DNA of 64,000 nt, from the NCBI GenBank assembly GCA_009746045.1, contig RPFO01000175.1, positions 3,099,634-3,163,633 on the forward strand, in the 5' to 3' direction. The DNA comes from Mesostigma viride. Taxonomy: Eukaryota; Streptophyta; Mesostigmatophyceae; Mesostigmatales; Mesostigmataceae. Under the pieces are notes generated by a model that was given only the letters and a program-made list of their open reading frames with translations, had not been told where the DNA came from and ran no database searches. Within the stretch, counting starts at the first letter, position 1. Every line of letters starts with the position of its first letter. Positions 25,101 through 34,854 of this stretch are shown piece after piece. The translations under genes and the position numbers were made by a program.

Positions 25101-27268
25101 AGCCATATGTGGTGCCAGTAGTGTGGATATACATGCTTGCGTATGTACATCTATACTCTGCTGATGGAATGATCTTAACCTGCCTTGGCATTGCGTGGAG
25201 TTAGGCAGCGTGCACGTCTGGACAATAATGGCCTGTGGTGGGTGTGTGGGCCTCAGTTGACATTGGTGATGGCACTTGCTATATTAGGCAATGAACGATG
25301 GTGTGTGTTGCTGTAAAAGTTCATGAGTGCAATGTCCCGAAATAGAATCGAGCATGTAGCTGACGACGGTGCGTGTGGTCGGGAACTTGCGATGAGGTTA
25401 TCTGCAGAAGATCGAGGCGGTCGGTGGCGACTACCCCACCGCGACCAATATCCCCGTGGAGACCAGCTACCCTTCGTCGGCGACCGCTTACGTCGCTGCC
25501 GAGGTGGATCGCATGGAGGAAATGTAGGTGCTGCTTTGTGATCTACAAGGCTTGGAGAGAATGCAGGTGCTGCTTTGTGATCTAGAAGGCATGGAGGAAA
25601 TGTAGGTGCTGCTTTGTGATCTACAAGGCTTGGAGGAAATGTAGGTGCTGCTTTGTGATCTACAAGGCTTGGAGAGAATGCAGGTGCTGCTTTGTGATTT
25701 ACAAGGCTTGGAGGGAGTGTAGGTGTTGATTTGTGATGTCAAGGCTTGGAGAAAATGTAGGGGCTGCTGTAACTGTCGAAATTGTGCATGGCGATGTGCT
25801 TAAATGTTAACGAGACAGGCACGTTGCTGTGTTGACACAACATGGGGGGAGTGCCCCTGTTGCTCATGAAGCATTTCTAGCATTCCTGCTTGATGAAGGC
25901 GTCTGCAGGCCGATGGCGCAGCCGCCTGCCGTTTCGCAGCTGCGTGAATCCTTGAGCATTTGCTGTGCATGCCCCGAATGGCTGGCAGAGTAACACAGGG
26001 ACGTACCTTGCGGCTGCTGACCTTCCTTGTGATTTCCTCTGTCTTGATTAGTGGGCAGTAGTTTTTGCAACATGCCCGTATGGCGTGGCTAGTGAATGAA
26101 CGTGGAGGTCATGCCCCGCTCATGGCCTCGTGAGTTCCTGGTAAATAGTTTCATCTCCTTGTAGATATGCTAGTACTGCGTTAGTGTAATTTATGCGTTT
26201 TGTCCTTATCAACCGATGCCGTGTGAGCTGCTGTGACCGTTGTTCACCCGGCTCCCTGATAATATGAACTGTTTCTGAACGCAGACCTATTTATGAGACC
26301 AGCCAGGAGGACGAGCATTTCCTGCAGAGCAACTTCCGACCGAGCGATGGTACGTGAGCGCGATGGATATTTCAGTGCCGGCCTTGCATCCCACATGCCA
26401 CGAAATGGGCCGACTCCATTGAAGGCGCTGACCACTTTCTGCTCTGAAGGGACGGCAGAAGGGTAACAAGCAACGGTGGCAGCGCCAGCATTGCAGCTCT
26501 TGGGCTGATGCTACCTGGCTATGCTCAGTAAGGGCAGTCCTTGGCCTGTGGATATCTTTCAGTTTTTTTTTGTGGCACATGTGCTACGAGTAAGTGTTAT
26601 TTGCCTGCTTTGAAGCAATCCCAGGCAAGTACATCCGCTTTTGCCCAGCAACCCAATCTTCCTATCTGCGTCCCCATGAAAGGTGCTGCAAACTGCAGTA
26701 AGTGTATGATTCATGAGGTACGGAAGCCACGTATACCTCCTTGCTTAGCTAGGCATGCCTCCACCAGGCATTCACCCACCCCTCCGCACGCCTCTATCCC
26801 AGAGGGCCTCGCTTGGAATTGGCAGCTTCACTGGTGGTCATGGTTTTTCTGCAACTTCTGAAAAAGTAGAGTTTGGCGCTCTTGAGCACAGCTCGGTCCT
26901 GGTTCTAGGTCCTCAAGGCCACCTATTCTCCTCCCTCTCCCCCCCTCTCCCCTCTCATTCCCTTGCATCCCCTGCTGCTCCCCCCCCTGTCGGTGCCCAC
27001 AGCCCCCGAGTCCCCCCATGAGGAGACTCACGTGGAGATGACCACCCTGGCCGCAGCCGCAGGGGCTGGGGCTAGCATGGGTGTCCCACAGCCCCACGGC
27101 CACTGGGAGCCACCCCGCCCGCCCCCTACGCGCTCGGCCCGCCCTGCGCCCCTGCCCGCCACCTCTGGCAGTCCCCGCACCGTCCACAAGCCCATCCCGC
27201 CGCTGCTGGTGCCCGCACCACCGGCGCCCAGAGATGCTGACGAGCCCAGGCCAGCGACTGAGGTATAA
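10160..27268 (+). CDS. Intracellular-type Na+/H+ (K+/H+) exchanger, CPA1 family, ~23 exons
   Basis: Polytopic endosome/Golgi/vacuole-type cation-proton exchanger, closest by motif to plant NHX5/6 and animal NHE6/7/9. Exons: 10160-10367, 11626-11737, [short exon not located], 14142-14227, 15008-15119, 15905-15937, 16811-16840, 17308-17327, 17841-17938, 18616-18644, 19551-19588, 20066-20113, 20345-20405, 20895-20992, 21310-21385, 22430-22449, 22720-22817, 23538-23647, 24190-24252, 24762-24980, 25408-25523, 26285-26349, 27003-27268. Phases agree throughout, and the exon sum (2006 nt) needs a missing exon of 3n+1 nt, which fits. Motifs: amiloride-site-like FFLFLLPPII, ATDPVTVL, ion-binding GESVLNDA, YMLAEGLHMSGIVAILFCG, ETFVFIYMG, GLRGAIAFSLG. 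A ~200-residue cytosolic tail is His/Asp- then Pro-rich. The segment after LPPII is missing from the model. Confidence 0.88.
11734..11745 (+). other. Candidate U12-type (AT-AC) splice donor
   Basis: Exon 2 of the exchanger ends LPPII in phase 2 at 11737 and is followed by ATATCCTCC, which matches the U12 donor consensus ATATCCTT; no GT donor is available at this position. A perfect U12-like branch site TTCCTTAAC lies at 12050-12058, but I could not identify the exon that should follow. Confidence 0.55.
12174..13475. repeat. 1.3-kb heptanucleotide satellite (GGGGCAT family)
   Basis: About 185 units of a 7-bp repeat in an intron of the exchanger. Variants occur in homogeneous blocks: GGGACAT near the left end, GGGGCAT through most of it, GCGGCAT in long runs (12540-12630, 12765-12980), short GGGGCGT (about 13246-13275) and GGGTCAT (about 13374-13420) blocks. 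Because 7 is not a multiple of 3, all frames are open and all predicted proteins here are artefacts. Confidence 0.97.
14815..15000 (+). repeat. C/T-rich tract before exon 4
   Basis: Nearly 190 bases of C/T-rich DNA lie immediately 5' of the acceptor of the exchanger exon at 15008. It is an unusually long polypyrimidine tract; a similar one lies at 19330-19500. Confidence 0.7.
18640..18655 (+). other. U12-type (AT-AC) splice donor, exon 9 end
   Basis: After GCC GAA ATG (exon end 18644, phase 0) the intron begins ATATCCTTTT, a full match to the U12 AT-AC donor consensus. The open frame stops soon after, so splicing here is needed. The partner acceptor proposed is ...TTGAC|CAG at 19550/19551. 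Confidence 0.7.
19520..19552 (+). other. Candidate AC acceptor with U12-like branch site
   Basis: The exon starting CAG CAC TTC at 19551 joins in phase 0 only if the intron ends in AC (19549-19550). A branch-like CTCCTCGAT (7 of 9 to TTCCTTGAT) lies at 19521-19529, about 22 nt upstream. The only nearby AG acceptor (19531-19532) gives the wrong frame. Confidence 0.55.
21575..21668. repeat. (CCCA)n microsatellite
   Basis: About 94 bp of CCCA repeat in the exchanger intron following exon 21310-21385. Confidence 0.96.
22797..22910 (+). repeat. Duplicate of exon 22720-22817 donor edge
   Basis: The exon end AAGGCCGTCTGGTTCAGCG with its GTGAGCAG donor recurs at 22873-22905 as AAGGCCATCTATTTCAGTG followed by GTTAGCAG. 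The echo sits downstream, in the intron. Confidence 0.8.
23150..23790 (+). repeat. Acceptor and donor edge echoes around exon 23538-23647
   Basis: The start of the GLRGAIAFSLG exon with its acceptor is echoed twice upstream (about 23152-23200 and 23408-23458; shared CCAGGCC, TGGCGC, CGCTGGG). Its last ~45 bases with the GTGAG donor are echoed downstream at 23737-23790 (shared ATCATGCTCACATCCACC). One exon therefore has decayed copies of both its edges on the appropriate sides. Confidence 0.85.
24978..24986 (+). other. GC-AG intron donor
   Basis: The His-rich exon of the exchanger ends CTCAAG at 24980 and the intron begins GCAAGT. This is the typical GC-AG donor context. The frame continues correctly at 25408 after TCTGCAG. 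Confidence 0.8.
25511..25762 (+). repeat. 39-bp tandem array seeded on a splice donor
   Basis: The motif GTGCTGCTTTGTGAT recurs at 25528, 25567, 25606, 25645, 25684 and, diverged, 25723: an exact 39-bp period. Each unit repeats the exon end (GGAGGAAAT or GGAGAGAAT) and a GTAGGT or GCAGGT donor, starting at the real donor 25524. Confidence 0.9.
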
Positions 27269-28472
27269 TATTTGCCTCACGAGGCTGCCTCGCTACTGAA
27301 ATGGGCAGACTGGTCGCAAGGCAGTCTTGAGATTTCCGGATGGTTGGGGTTTGGGTCGTGGAGATGTCGGGCGGATGCTCGCGATGTCGAGAGGGCGGAT
27401 TTTGTACTGGCGTTCAGGCCCGCCTCAGGCCGGTTTGGGGGATTGGTGTGAGATGAGGAACGCCCATACGGTGTCCTGAGGGAACATACCTGTTGGCCGA
27501 TGGGGAAACATCCAATGCAGCAGATAACCGGGATTATCCTTCTTCCCAGTCACGTGCTAATTAATTAATTCCCAGTCAATCATCCCTGGGAAAGTCCTAG
27601 GCCTTGTGGGTGGGTGGTGGGTGGGGTGGGTGGGGTGGGGGTGGGGGTGGGGGGGTGGGGGGGGGGCAGAGATGTCTGGGCATAAGGCCATGGTCGTGCT
27701 TCATCAGTCTGGGTAATAGGACGCAAGAATTTGGAGATGTAATACTGGGTGCGTTGTGCCATAAACTTTGCACACGAGTTTGGCGTGGCGTCCATATGGG
27801 TGGACATGGGTTGGCGATGCTGACTTGGCCTGGCCTGACCAAACAGGACCATCAATCAAGCCTTCAATGGGCTTATGAACAGAGCATGACATAGCAAGTA
27901 TAAACTTCTGTTACTTCTGCGATTATGAAAGATGAGTATGACGGGGCAGGGGAAGCTGCCCATGGCCTTGGACGTACGTGGATGGTGCTGGTACCTAGGT
28001 CAGCTTCCTCGTACGGGCCTAGTCAGCTTTCATTGAGCCCTGGTTTGCAGATAAGGACCTAATGAGCCGGCGCTCAGATAGGCCAGTGAAGGTTTCACAG
28101 AAGCTGAAATGACCAGTAACACAATGTCATCAGGAGTATGGGCATTCGACAGGTAACATGATGTTCGTGCTGGTTGGTAGGGGAGTTTCCATTCCATGGG
28201 AGGCTACTGGGCGTTGACTCTCCGTGCTTTCTGACAATTGCCCAACGGGCTTGCGGACATTTAGTTTGTAGAATCGAGAGTTTGCGCTGGTAGTCTCATG
28301 GATGTTCCATAATGCAATTAGGCAAGAACTTAACACCTGTTGCAGTTGTGAGGACTGCGACTCTAGGAAACTGCTTCTACTCGGGGGGGGGGGTGCATGG
28401 AGTGAACCTTGTATTGAATAATTATGGAACTGGCCACTCAATCATGCATGTCTTCAAATCAATTATAAAGTA
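27269..28472. other. Intergenic, no gene seen
   Basis: Downstream of the exchanger stop. It holds a GGGTGGGG-rich low-complexity tract (about 27599-27668), a short poly-G (28383-28394) and otherwise unique-looking sequence with no ORF I support. Confidence 0.6.
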
Positions 28473-28770
28473 CTCGTAAATGGTGGGAGAGCGATCGCGG
28501 CAATGGTGCTCACCACTAGACACTCCCGGCCAGTTAGGCTTGAAACACACGCCCTGATCAAGCATGCTGTTTCCGGCCCCACCGTCTAGGTCATCTAGTC
28601 GCTCTACACGTAAGCCAGCCATGATTTCAATGCACACGGATACACATTTCCATCACCATTCATCTTCATCATCCTGAACGACTCGAACACGCGGACAAGA
28701 TAACGGCAGGCTCGAGCTACCATGGTCTGGATTCTCCCGATTTCTGGCCTGCGCTGGTTGTCTCCTTGAT
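28473..28770 (-). repeat. Dispersed ~300-bp repeat, copy 1
   Basis: Nearly identical, in opposite orientation, to 61404-61698. The 61.4-kb copy lies inside a 10-bp target duplication in LINE B, so the family is mobile. Its end at 28741-28770 carries the motif TTTCTGGCCTGCGCTGG. An open frame in both copies starts MCIEIMAGLRVERLDDL, but no protein family is recognised. Confidence 0.8.
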
Positions 28771-28803
28771 AAAGTGTGGGTGGATTTCATGCAAATTTGC
28801 ATG

Positions 28804-28885
28804 CATTAATTAATTAATTAGTAGACACGTGACTGCATCACGTGAGCATAAGTCCTCGGTGGGAGGGGAACATGGGATGGAATGG
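28804..28885 (-). mobile_element. LINE 3' end fragment, inverted
   Basis: This is the reverse complement of the LINE A 3' terminus at about 58070-58157: (TTAA)n tail, then the shared palindromic ACGTGACTGC(A/G)TCACGT block and CATGGGATGGAATGG. It is a severely 5'-truncated LINE copy on the minus strand. Confidence 0.75.
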
Positions 28886-28907
28886 ATTAAATGAAATGAA
28901 ACTATAA

Positions 28908-29030
28908 CATGACTCCGTTGGGAGATCATGTAGCACATATTCCCTTGCTGGATTGATGGAGGTGGGCGGAGCCGCGAAACCGAACTAATCTAACTCTAAG
29001 CTAATCTAATCTAGAAAGCATTCGGATTTC
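28908..29030 (+). repeat. Dispersed repeat, copy 1 (second copy at 41653)
   Basis: Shares GATCATGTAGCACATATTCC, GGTGGG, GCCGCGA and CTAACTCTAAGCTA with 41653-41770 in the same orientation. It probably derives from an untranslated tail of a retroelement, because both copies lie near TTAA tails. Confidence 0.7.
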
Positions 29031-29098
29031 TAGAAGCTAGATTAATCATAACCCATTCTGATCCGGGATGATGACTATGAGGATGATGTGACGGAATG

Positions 29099-29605
29099 CA
29101 ATATACGAGAATGCTCATAACTTTTGACTCCGGCCATGACATTTCATCGGGTTGGTTGCATTAGACTCGTCTTTTGAAGACGAACACGCTGATATAATTT
29201 TCTATAGCTATCGCTCAATATTTCCGAAGATACCGGCACCGCCCTGCCCAGCAAATATCGCTGTTGCAATATACGAGAATGCTCATAACTTTTGACTCCG
29301 GCCATGAAACTTCATCGGGTTGGTTGCATTAGACTCGTCTTTTGAAGACGAACACGCTGATATAATTTTCTACAGCTATCGCTCAATATTTCCGAAGATA
29401 CCGGCACCGCCCTGCATCGCTGTTGTAATATACGAGAATGCTCATAACTTTTGACTTCGGCCATGAAACTTCATCGGGTTGGTTGCATTAGACTCGTCTT
29501 TTGAAGACGAACACGCTGATATAATTTTCTCCAGCTATCGCTCAATATTTCCGAAGATACCGGCACCGCCCTGCCCAGCAAATATCGCTGTTTTTTCAGC
29601 TCGAT
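29099..29605 (+). promoter_or_regulatory. Three ~163-bp tandem monomers in the LINE A 5' UTR
   Basis: Units start at 29099, 29266 and 29427 with AATATACGAGAATGCTCA and end with CCGCCCTGC. The last unit runs directly into the ORF1 ATG at 29606. Each monomer holds a small palindrome GTCTTTTGAAGAC. By analogy with rodent L1 monomers they may carry the internal promoter; that role is inferred. Confidence 0.8.
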
Positions 29606-31079
29606 ATGGCGGAATACGACTCATCCCAGCGATCACAAGCGTCCGCGGCCCTGCACCAACTCGCTGATGAAGCCATGGCGTCATTGGAAACACCCTTGCA
29701 CGCTATGCCGAACGCCACTGTCAGCATCCAGCCGCTCCACTCCACCGCTCCGCCGAACAGCGACCCTGCCATGGATACCCGCGAGGAGGCCTTTTCTGCC
29801 GAGGAAGCTGCCGCATTTTTACCTGGCAAATGGCCAGGCCTTAACGCCATCATGCGCCTGTCCCGAGCTGCCGCCCTCACCATCCTGCACCTGGCTGCCG
29901 AGAAAAAGTGCGAGATCCGGGACTGCAACCAACAGGTTACCCACCTGTCGGACTTTCTCCACGACGACCCCGACGACACTGACCTCTGCCTCGCAGTCTG
30001 GTGGACGTGCTCCCGTCTTTCCGACAGCGCCCTTGAGCGCTTTGTCATGGCCTCTCTGGACCTGGGAGCCGACCCCACTGTTGCGGCCGCCATCAACATC
30101 ACCGCCAAGCAAGTCGCCAATACGTGCTTCGATCGCCTCCCTCCCCTCCTCAACGCTGCCCTCAACCCTGTCCACAACCACTGACCTCGCCACCCACCAC
30201 GCCCATTCCTCACACGCCGACACCTCCATCCACTCCGCCATCACCCACATTGCAGCAGGGCTGCAGCAGCAGCAGCAGCTCCTCCACCAGCTCCAGCAAC
30301 AACTTGCCGCCTCCATAACTCCTGCCAAGACCACCTATGCCGCCACGCTTCAGAACCCTACGGAGCTCATCAACGAAATCAAAACAGCCGTCAAGGCCAG
30401 CACAAGGGATGCTATGCACGAACCCATTCGCTCATGCAGTATTGTGGTACGTGGCGTCCCCTCGAACGTCAACGATGCACGCCTGGGCACCTACCTCCGG
30501 GGCGACCCCTTCCTGGGGAAGCTCGGCGTGGCCCAAAGCGTCGTCATCAAAACGGCACGACGGCTCGGCGGCCCCACCGCCCCTGTCTTGGTGGAATTCC
30601 ACCGCAAGGAGGACAAACTGCAGGTGCAGAAGGCCCGCCGGAACCTCCACGATACCCAACTGAGCATCGACGATTACTATACCCCGGAGCAGCTTGAGGC
30701 CCGGGCTGCCGCTTTGAACCGGCCGGAGGTCCACGAGGCTCGGGCAGCCAAGCAGGCCAACCCGCAACTACGGTGCAGCATCTATGCCCGCCTCTTTAAT
30801 GGCGTCTTCATCGTCCGCATTAACGGCCAGGACCTTCCTCCAATGACGGCGACCCCCATGGATACCGCCGTGCCAGCGCCCCAGCCCCCTGCTCGGCCCC
30901 CGCCGTCACCGCCATCGCCACCGGCATCGACGGTCACCTGCTCCCCAGCACGTGTGGGGATCCGCCGGGGCAACTTCAGCTCAGGTATGGCTGCCAGGCT
31001 TGGCCGTCCCCCTAATAAATTCGTTCGCTTTGCACCTGAGCCGGAGCCCGCGCTGCGAACCCTTCTCTCCTATCAATGA
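29606..31079 (+). pseudogene. LINE A ORF1 (RNA-binding ORF1p-like), one frameshift
   Basis: The N-terminal part (29606 to about 30165) reads MAEYDSSQRSQ and continues in a different frame to 31079 after a single-base shift near 30140-30184. Features in order: Ala-rich N-terminus, Gln-rich stretch LQQQQQLLHQLQQQL, an RRM-like segment with SCSIVVRGVP and PVLVEFHRKEDKLQVQKAR, a YYTPEQLEARAAAL segment, and a Pro/Ser-rich tail. The layout resembles LINE ORF1 proteins that coat element RNA. ORF1 of LINE B has the same order (TSYANMV before an RRM-like segment). Its TGA overlaps the ORF2 ATG as ATGA at 31076-31079. Confidence 0.7.
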
Positions 31080-32328
31080 CGACGCTCGCGGCCCCGCGGC
31101 TCCGCGGCTCTAGCAGTGGGATCTGCCTAACTCCCCTTCCCGCCCCTTTGCCTTCGCAGCCCTCGGGCTGTCGGAGAGAGAGCAACGGGTCGGCAGTGAG
31201 CCAGGTTCGCCCCGCCTCGCGCGGCCGCCTCCGAAACCTCCTCAGACTGCACGCATTTCTTATGCGTGCAGACGCAAACTCATTCTACCTGGCCACCCGA
31301 GCCAACCGTCGGCGTCGCCTCGACGCGTTGGCAGGAAGAATCGAAATGGTGATTGAAAGCATAAGTCCCCAACCCGCCCCCCCTACCCCACCACCTCCAC
31401 CCCCACCCCATCACCACCCTGCTCCATCTCCGCCCCCACCCCCGCCTGCACCCCCCTTTTCGGTCAACGCGCGCCCTTGGTCATCGCCACCTTCAACGCC
31501 CGCACGCTCCAGCCCGACGCTGACCGCTGTCACTGCCTGCGCAGTGACGACTGTCAGTGCCATCGAGTCTCCAATCTTATTGGTTTCTGCATCGACAATA
31601 ATATCGCCATCCTGGGAATCCAAGAACACAGGCGCACTGCATCGGCCCGCGGATCAACTGCCCTTGTTGCTGACGACATCGACGGCTGGCGGTTCTACTA
31701 CGGAGGCGGCGACGGCACCGGGAACGGGGGCGTCGGTCTCCTCTGCTCCCCGCTCGCCGTACGCCACATGGGCGAACCCCAGCTGGTCAACGCTCGGCTC
31801 CTCGTGGCCACTTTTCATTCGATGGAGGGCCACTCGACCTACGCCCTGACGGTGGGCGTTGGTTACGCACCCCACTCCGGCCACCCAGAACAAGACCGCA
31901 AGGACTTCTTTGCAGCGCTGGAGAACCTGGCGAACGGCATGCATGGTCGCAACTACCTCGCTCTGCTGCTGGACGCCAACGCCACGCTACCACCGGGTAC
32001 TGGCGGATGTCAGCACGCCCCCAACGGTACGGTCTCCAATGCCAACACCGAACTTTTTGCTGATTTGCTTACGACATGCGATTTGGTCACTGCCAACACC
32101 CGCTTTCCACATAGTCCAGATGCTTTGGTCACACACACCTCGCCAACTGGCACTGAACGCTGCATTGACTATGTTGTAATGCGCAAGCGTCATCAAGGAT
32201 CTGTACTAGCTGCTCGCTCGCATGTGATCCCCCTGGTGCGCTCCGATCATCGCATCGTCACCGCCCGCATCCGCCTGCGATTCCCCTCGCCCTTTCGTAA
32301 GCACGTGGCACCACCTGATTTGCGCACA
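31076..32328 (+). pseudogene. LINE A ORF2, N-terminal linker and APE-type endonuclease
   Basis: ORF2 opens at the ATGA overlap with ORF1. A ~130-residue basic then Pro/His-rich linker precedes the endonuclease, which sits in another frame (about 31465 onward), so one frameshift lies in the C-rich tract near 31450. Endonuclease motifs: GQRAPLVIATFNARTL, GIQEHR (catalytic Glu), GVGYAPHSG, LLLDANATLPPGTG, CIDYVVM and SDHRIV (catalytic Asp-His). It would nick target DNA to prime reverse transcription. The frame is cut at PPDLRT by the 18.9-kb insertion. Confidence 0.85.
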
Positions 32329-32383
32329 GAGTTGGTGGCCAGGAGTTTGCTCAGTTGGCCATGTCTGCCAAGTGAGCAAACTC
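32329..32383 (+). repeat. Left TIR and subterminal repeat of the 18.9-kb element
   Basis: The ~32-bp TIR is followed by an inverted subterminal copy (AAGTGAGCAAACTC). It pairs with 51190-51250. Confidence 0.8.
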
Positions 32384-32765
32384 AAAGTATGCATATTTTG
32401 CGTCCTACGTGTCAATTTATACATGTCTTGGGTTATTTTATGGGTTGTCATGCATTGTGGCGGAGTTTGGTACCTAGTGGGGGTTGGAAACACACCCCTT
32501 GACTATAGAGACCCACTAAAGCCCCATTGAAATCATGCAGTTTGCACAGTCACACCATGTGGACATGAAAGTGCATGTTTTATTCTAGTTAGGTTTATCA
32601 TTAATTAAGGCTTATATTATGCATAAACACCAAAGATAATCGATAAACAACAAATTGTTGAATTTCTTCCCACACTGCAATAACATATTTGACAAAAACA
32701 GATCACTTATGCCAACCAAGTGATGCAACTCACAGCTGGAACTTAAACCGTGACCATTTGGTTCA
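32384..32765. other. AT-rich internal sequence, no gene seen
   Basis: Between the left terminal repeat and the Tudor-ORF remnant. No ORF or repeat I can support. Confidence 0.5.
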
Positions 32766-32869
32766 CTAGACTAGTCCACAGACGTATCAGATTCAGATGT
32801 GGCACTGTCCTCAGCATCACTATACTTTTCGTCCGAGGGTGGTAAAAAGGATCCGAGGCGTAAATTACC
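32766..32869 (+). pseudogene. 3'-terminal remnant of a Tudor-like transposon ORF, with perfect 52-bp inverted repeat
   Basis: Read on plus, this encodes a Ser/Asp-rich stretch ending SLYFSSEGGKKDPRRKL. The minus-strand ORF at 45515-46021 ends SALYFSSEGGKKDPRRKL. Positions 32818-32869 and 45588-45639 are perfect 52-bp reverse complements, while the sequence just upstream in coding direction is clearly diverged. Confidence 0.75.
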
Positions 32870-32959
32870 AGGTGGTAAATTACGCCTCGGCTCATTCTTA
32901 CTATATACATCTCACCTACGATCCCACGCAGTAAGTTATCGCTGAGATCCCACCTACGA

Positions 32960-33115
32960 TCCCACGCCGTAAGTTACGAGGTGGTAAGTTACGACGTGGT
33001 AAGATTCCGACGTGGTAAGATTCCGACGTGGTAAGATTCCGACGTGGTAAGATTACGACGTGGTAAGATTCCGACGTGGTAAGATTCCGACGTGGTAATG
33101 TACGTACGGTAATTT
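32960..33115 (+). repeat. 16-bp tandem array (GACGTGGTAAGATTCC)
   Basis: About eight copies of a 16-bp unit follow the Tudor-ORF remnant. Looser copies of GTGGTAA follow the paired ORF at 45400-45600, so these look like subterminal repeats of one transposon end. Confidence 0.85.
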
Positions 33116-33202
33116 ACCACCTGGTAGTTTACGATCCCGGTACTCGGTCCCGTAGGTTACGACGTCGTATGCTTCTCGCGTACACTACCGGTACTACACA
33201 GT

Positions 33203-34176
33203 CAGTGTTTTTTTTAGTGGCGATACACCGCCAAATGTGGCGGTGTGGCACTTTTTTTGGCAAAATGTGGCGGTGCCACCCACTTGGACAGGGCACCCAA
33301 GAAGCCACAATTTGGCCGTGCTGTTCTACTTTGTAGTTTCGTTTCGCCACAGGGTGGCCGTGCCTGAAGTTCACTCTAGTACAGGCTACGCCACAATTGG
33401 CGGTGTCAGCCGGTCTTCCGGCCGGCGTTCCGCCACAAGCCTCCCTAGTACTAGAACTACTATGAGTATTACTATGACTGACTGACTTACTGACTGCATA
33501 GTGCATGTACGTAGAGCCCGGCCAAGTGCCAAGTGGCAAGTGGCCCGCTGCCAGAGACCAGAGTGCACTGTGCAGACTGCAGCTTGTGTGCATTTTCTGG
33601 CTTCAGCTGGCTGGCGGCCTGGCGGCTGGCGCCTCAGTTCCAGTCACTCGCCAGCCATACAGTACTGTACTGCATTGCATTGACTATGTGTTTCGACTTT
33701 CGGCACTTCAGTAATCGTTTTGTTAAGCAGTGGCTGTAGTGGTAATCGTTGTTGTTAATTTACCAAGTACGCCCGGCGCCGATGCCTGAGACGGAGACGC
33801 TCGCCCGCCTTGTGTACAGGCATTCACGCCTTAAGTTGGGTTCGAGGTTTTTGGTCAACCCAACTTCAGGCGTGAACCCAACTTAAGGCGTGAATGATTC
33901 TAATAAATTCTACTAGTTTGAACTTAAGATAATTAAACATACTGTTCTGAACTACTTTGAACTTGGAATGCCAGTACGGCGCCGCGCCGCGCTGACCCCG
34001 CTGCCGGTAGGGTCATTTGCTGCACCAAAAAGCCAGCCCGCCACACGTGGCCGTGCCAAGCCCAATTTTAATTGGCTTAAAGCCACACATTGGCCGAGTA
34101 AACTGAAGTTTTCATAGTTCGAAACGCCACAAGTGGCCTAGCGCCACTAGTAACGAAAACCTTAAAAAAAACACTG
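33203..34176. mobile_element. hAT-like MITE, 974 bp
   Basis: Termini are CAGTGTTTTTTTTA at the left and its inverse (TTAAAAAAAACACTG) at the right, with ACTACACA/ACTACACT flanks (7 of 8 match, though the left copy sits 2 bp from the terminus). CAGTG ends and an 8-bp duplication are hAT hallmarks. The interior is rich in GCCACA/TGTGGC palindromes and has no transposase ORF. Confidence 0.65.
33821..33896. repeat. 23-bp perfect inverted repeat (hairpin)
   Basis: 33821-33843 and 33874-33896 are perfect reverse complements with a 30-bp loop that contains a third partial copy (CCCAACTTCAGGCGTGA). It lies inside the hAT-like MITE and may be a smaller nested element. Confidence 0.85.
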
Positions 34177-34332
34177 ACTACACTATCATGTCGCTATGTC
34201 GTTCTGAATTGCAGTACGCATGTCACTTAGAATTTCACTGAAGGAATTTCACTTATCATTTCGGTCAACCTAACCCCTAACACCCATTTACCCGGAAAAA
34301 AAAATAAAAATGAATGGCATTTGCAGCAAGGC

Positions 34333-34722
34333 TCATGCAAGACAAGTTTCTATTTCATAAACCATTTCATTATTACATGCAGGATTACATGTCATGCACA
34401 AAAATCCAACGCCTTCACAGAAAGAGCATATCAAGTCTTCTGACGACAATATCAAGTCAATATCAAAGTCGTGGCTTCTCTTCGTGGCTTGAAATACTGT
34501 TTCCATGCAGTGCTTAGGACAGCTCCGGGGATGTCGGCACCGCACAGAAGCTCCATCCGGGAGCAAGTGCGCCGGGGGAAGATGTTGTACATCCAGAGCT
34601 CGATATGTGCGGGATGCCGTCGTGTTGGAAACCGAGGTGTCTGCACAGAATTCCGCGCGCAGGCAGCTTGTGCCTTTACGGGGGAAGACCTGCGACACAA
34701 AAACCGTGTCCGGACAATGCAA
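34333..34722 (-). CDS. Hypothetical Cys-rich ORF, 129 aa
   Basis: Not recognised. The C-terminal part has a cluster CSFCEGVGFLCMTCNPACNN with CxxC spacing that could bind zinc. No neighbouring exon or splice context was established, so it may be a fragment or chance frame. It lies inside the 18.9-kb element. Confidence 0.25.
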   Translation of the reverse strand: MHCPDTVFVSQVFPRKGTSCLRAEFCADTSVSNTTASRTYRALDVQHLPPAHLLPDGASVRCRHPRSCPKHCMETVFQATKRSHDFDIDLILSSEDLICSFCEGVGFLCMTCNPACNNEMVYEIETCLA

Positions 34723-34854
34723 TACGGAGAAATGGCAACGGCAGATGGAGTCGGCTAAGGCCGCTTGTAAGGAAAGTGATTTTTAATGCACGAATAAATG
34801 TATAATGCATGCTACATCGCCATCGCTTGGGCGGTGAAAAGACAAGGACCAACC

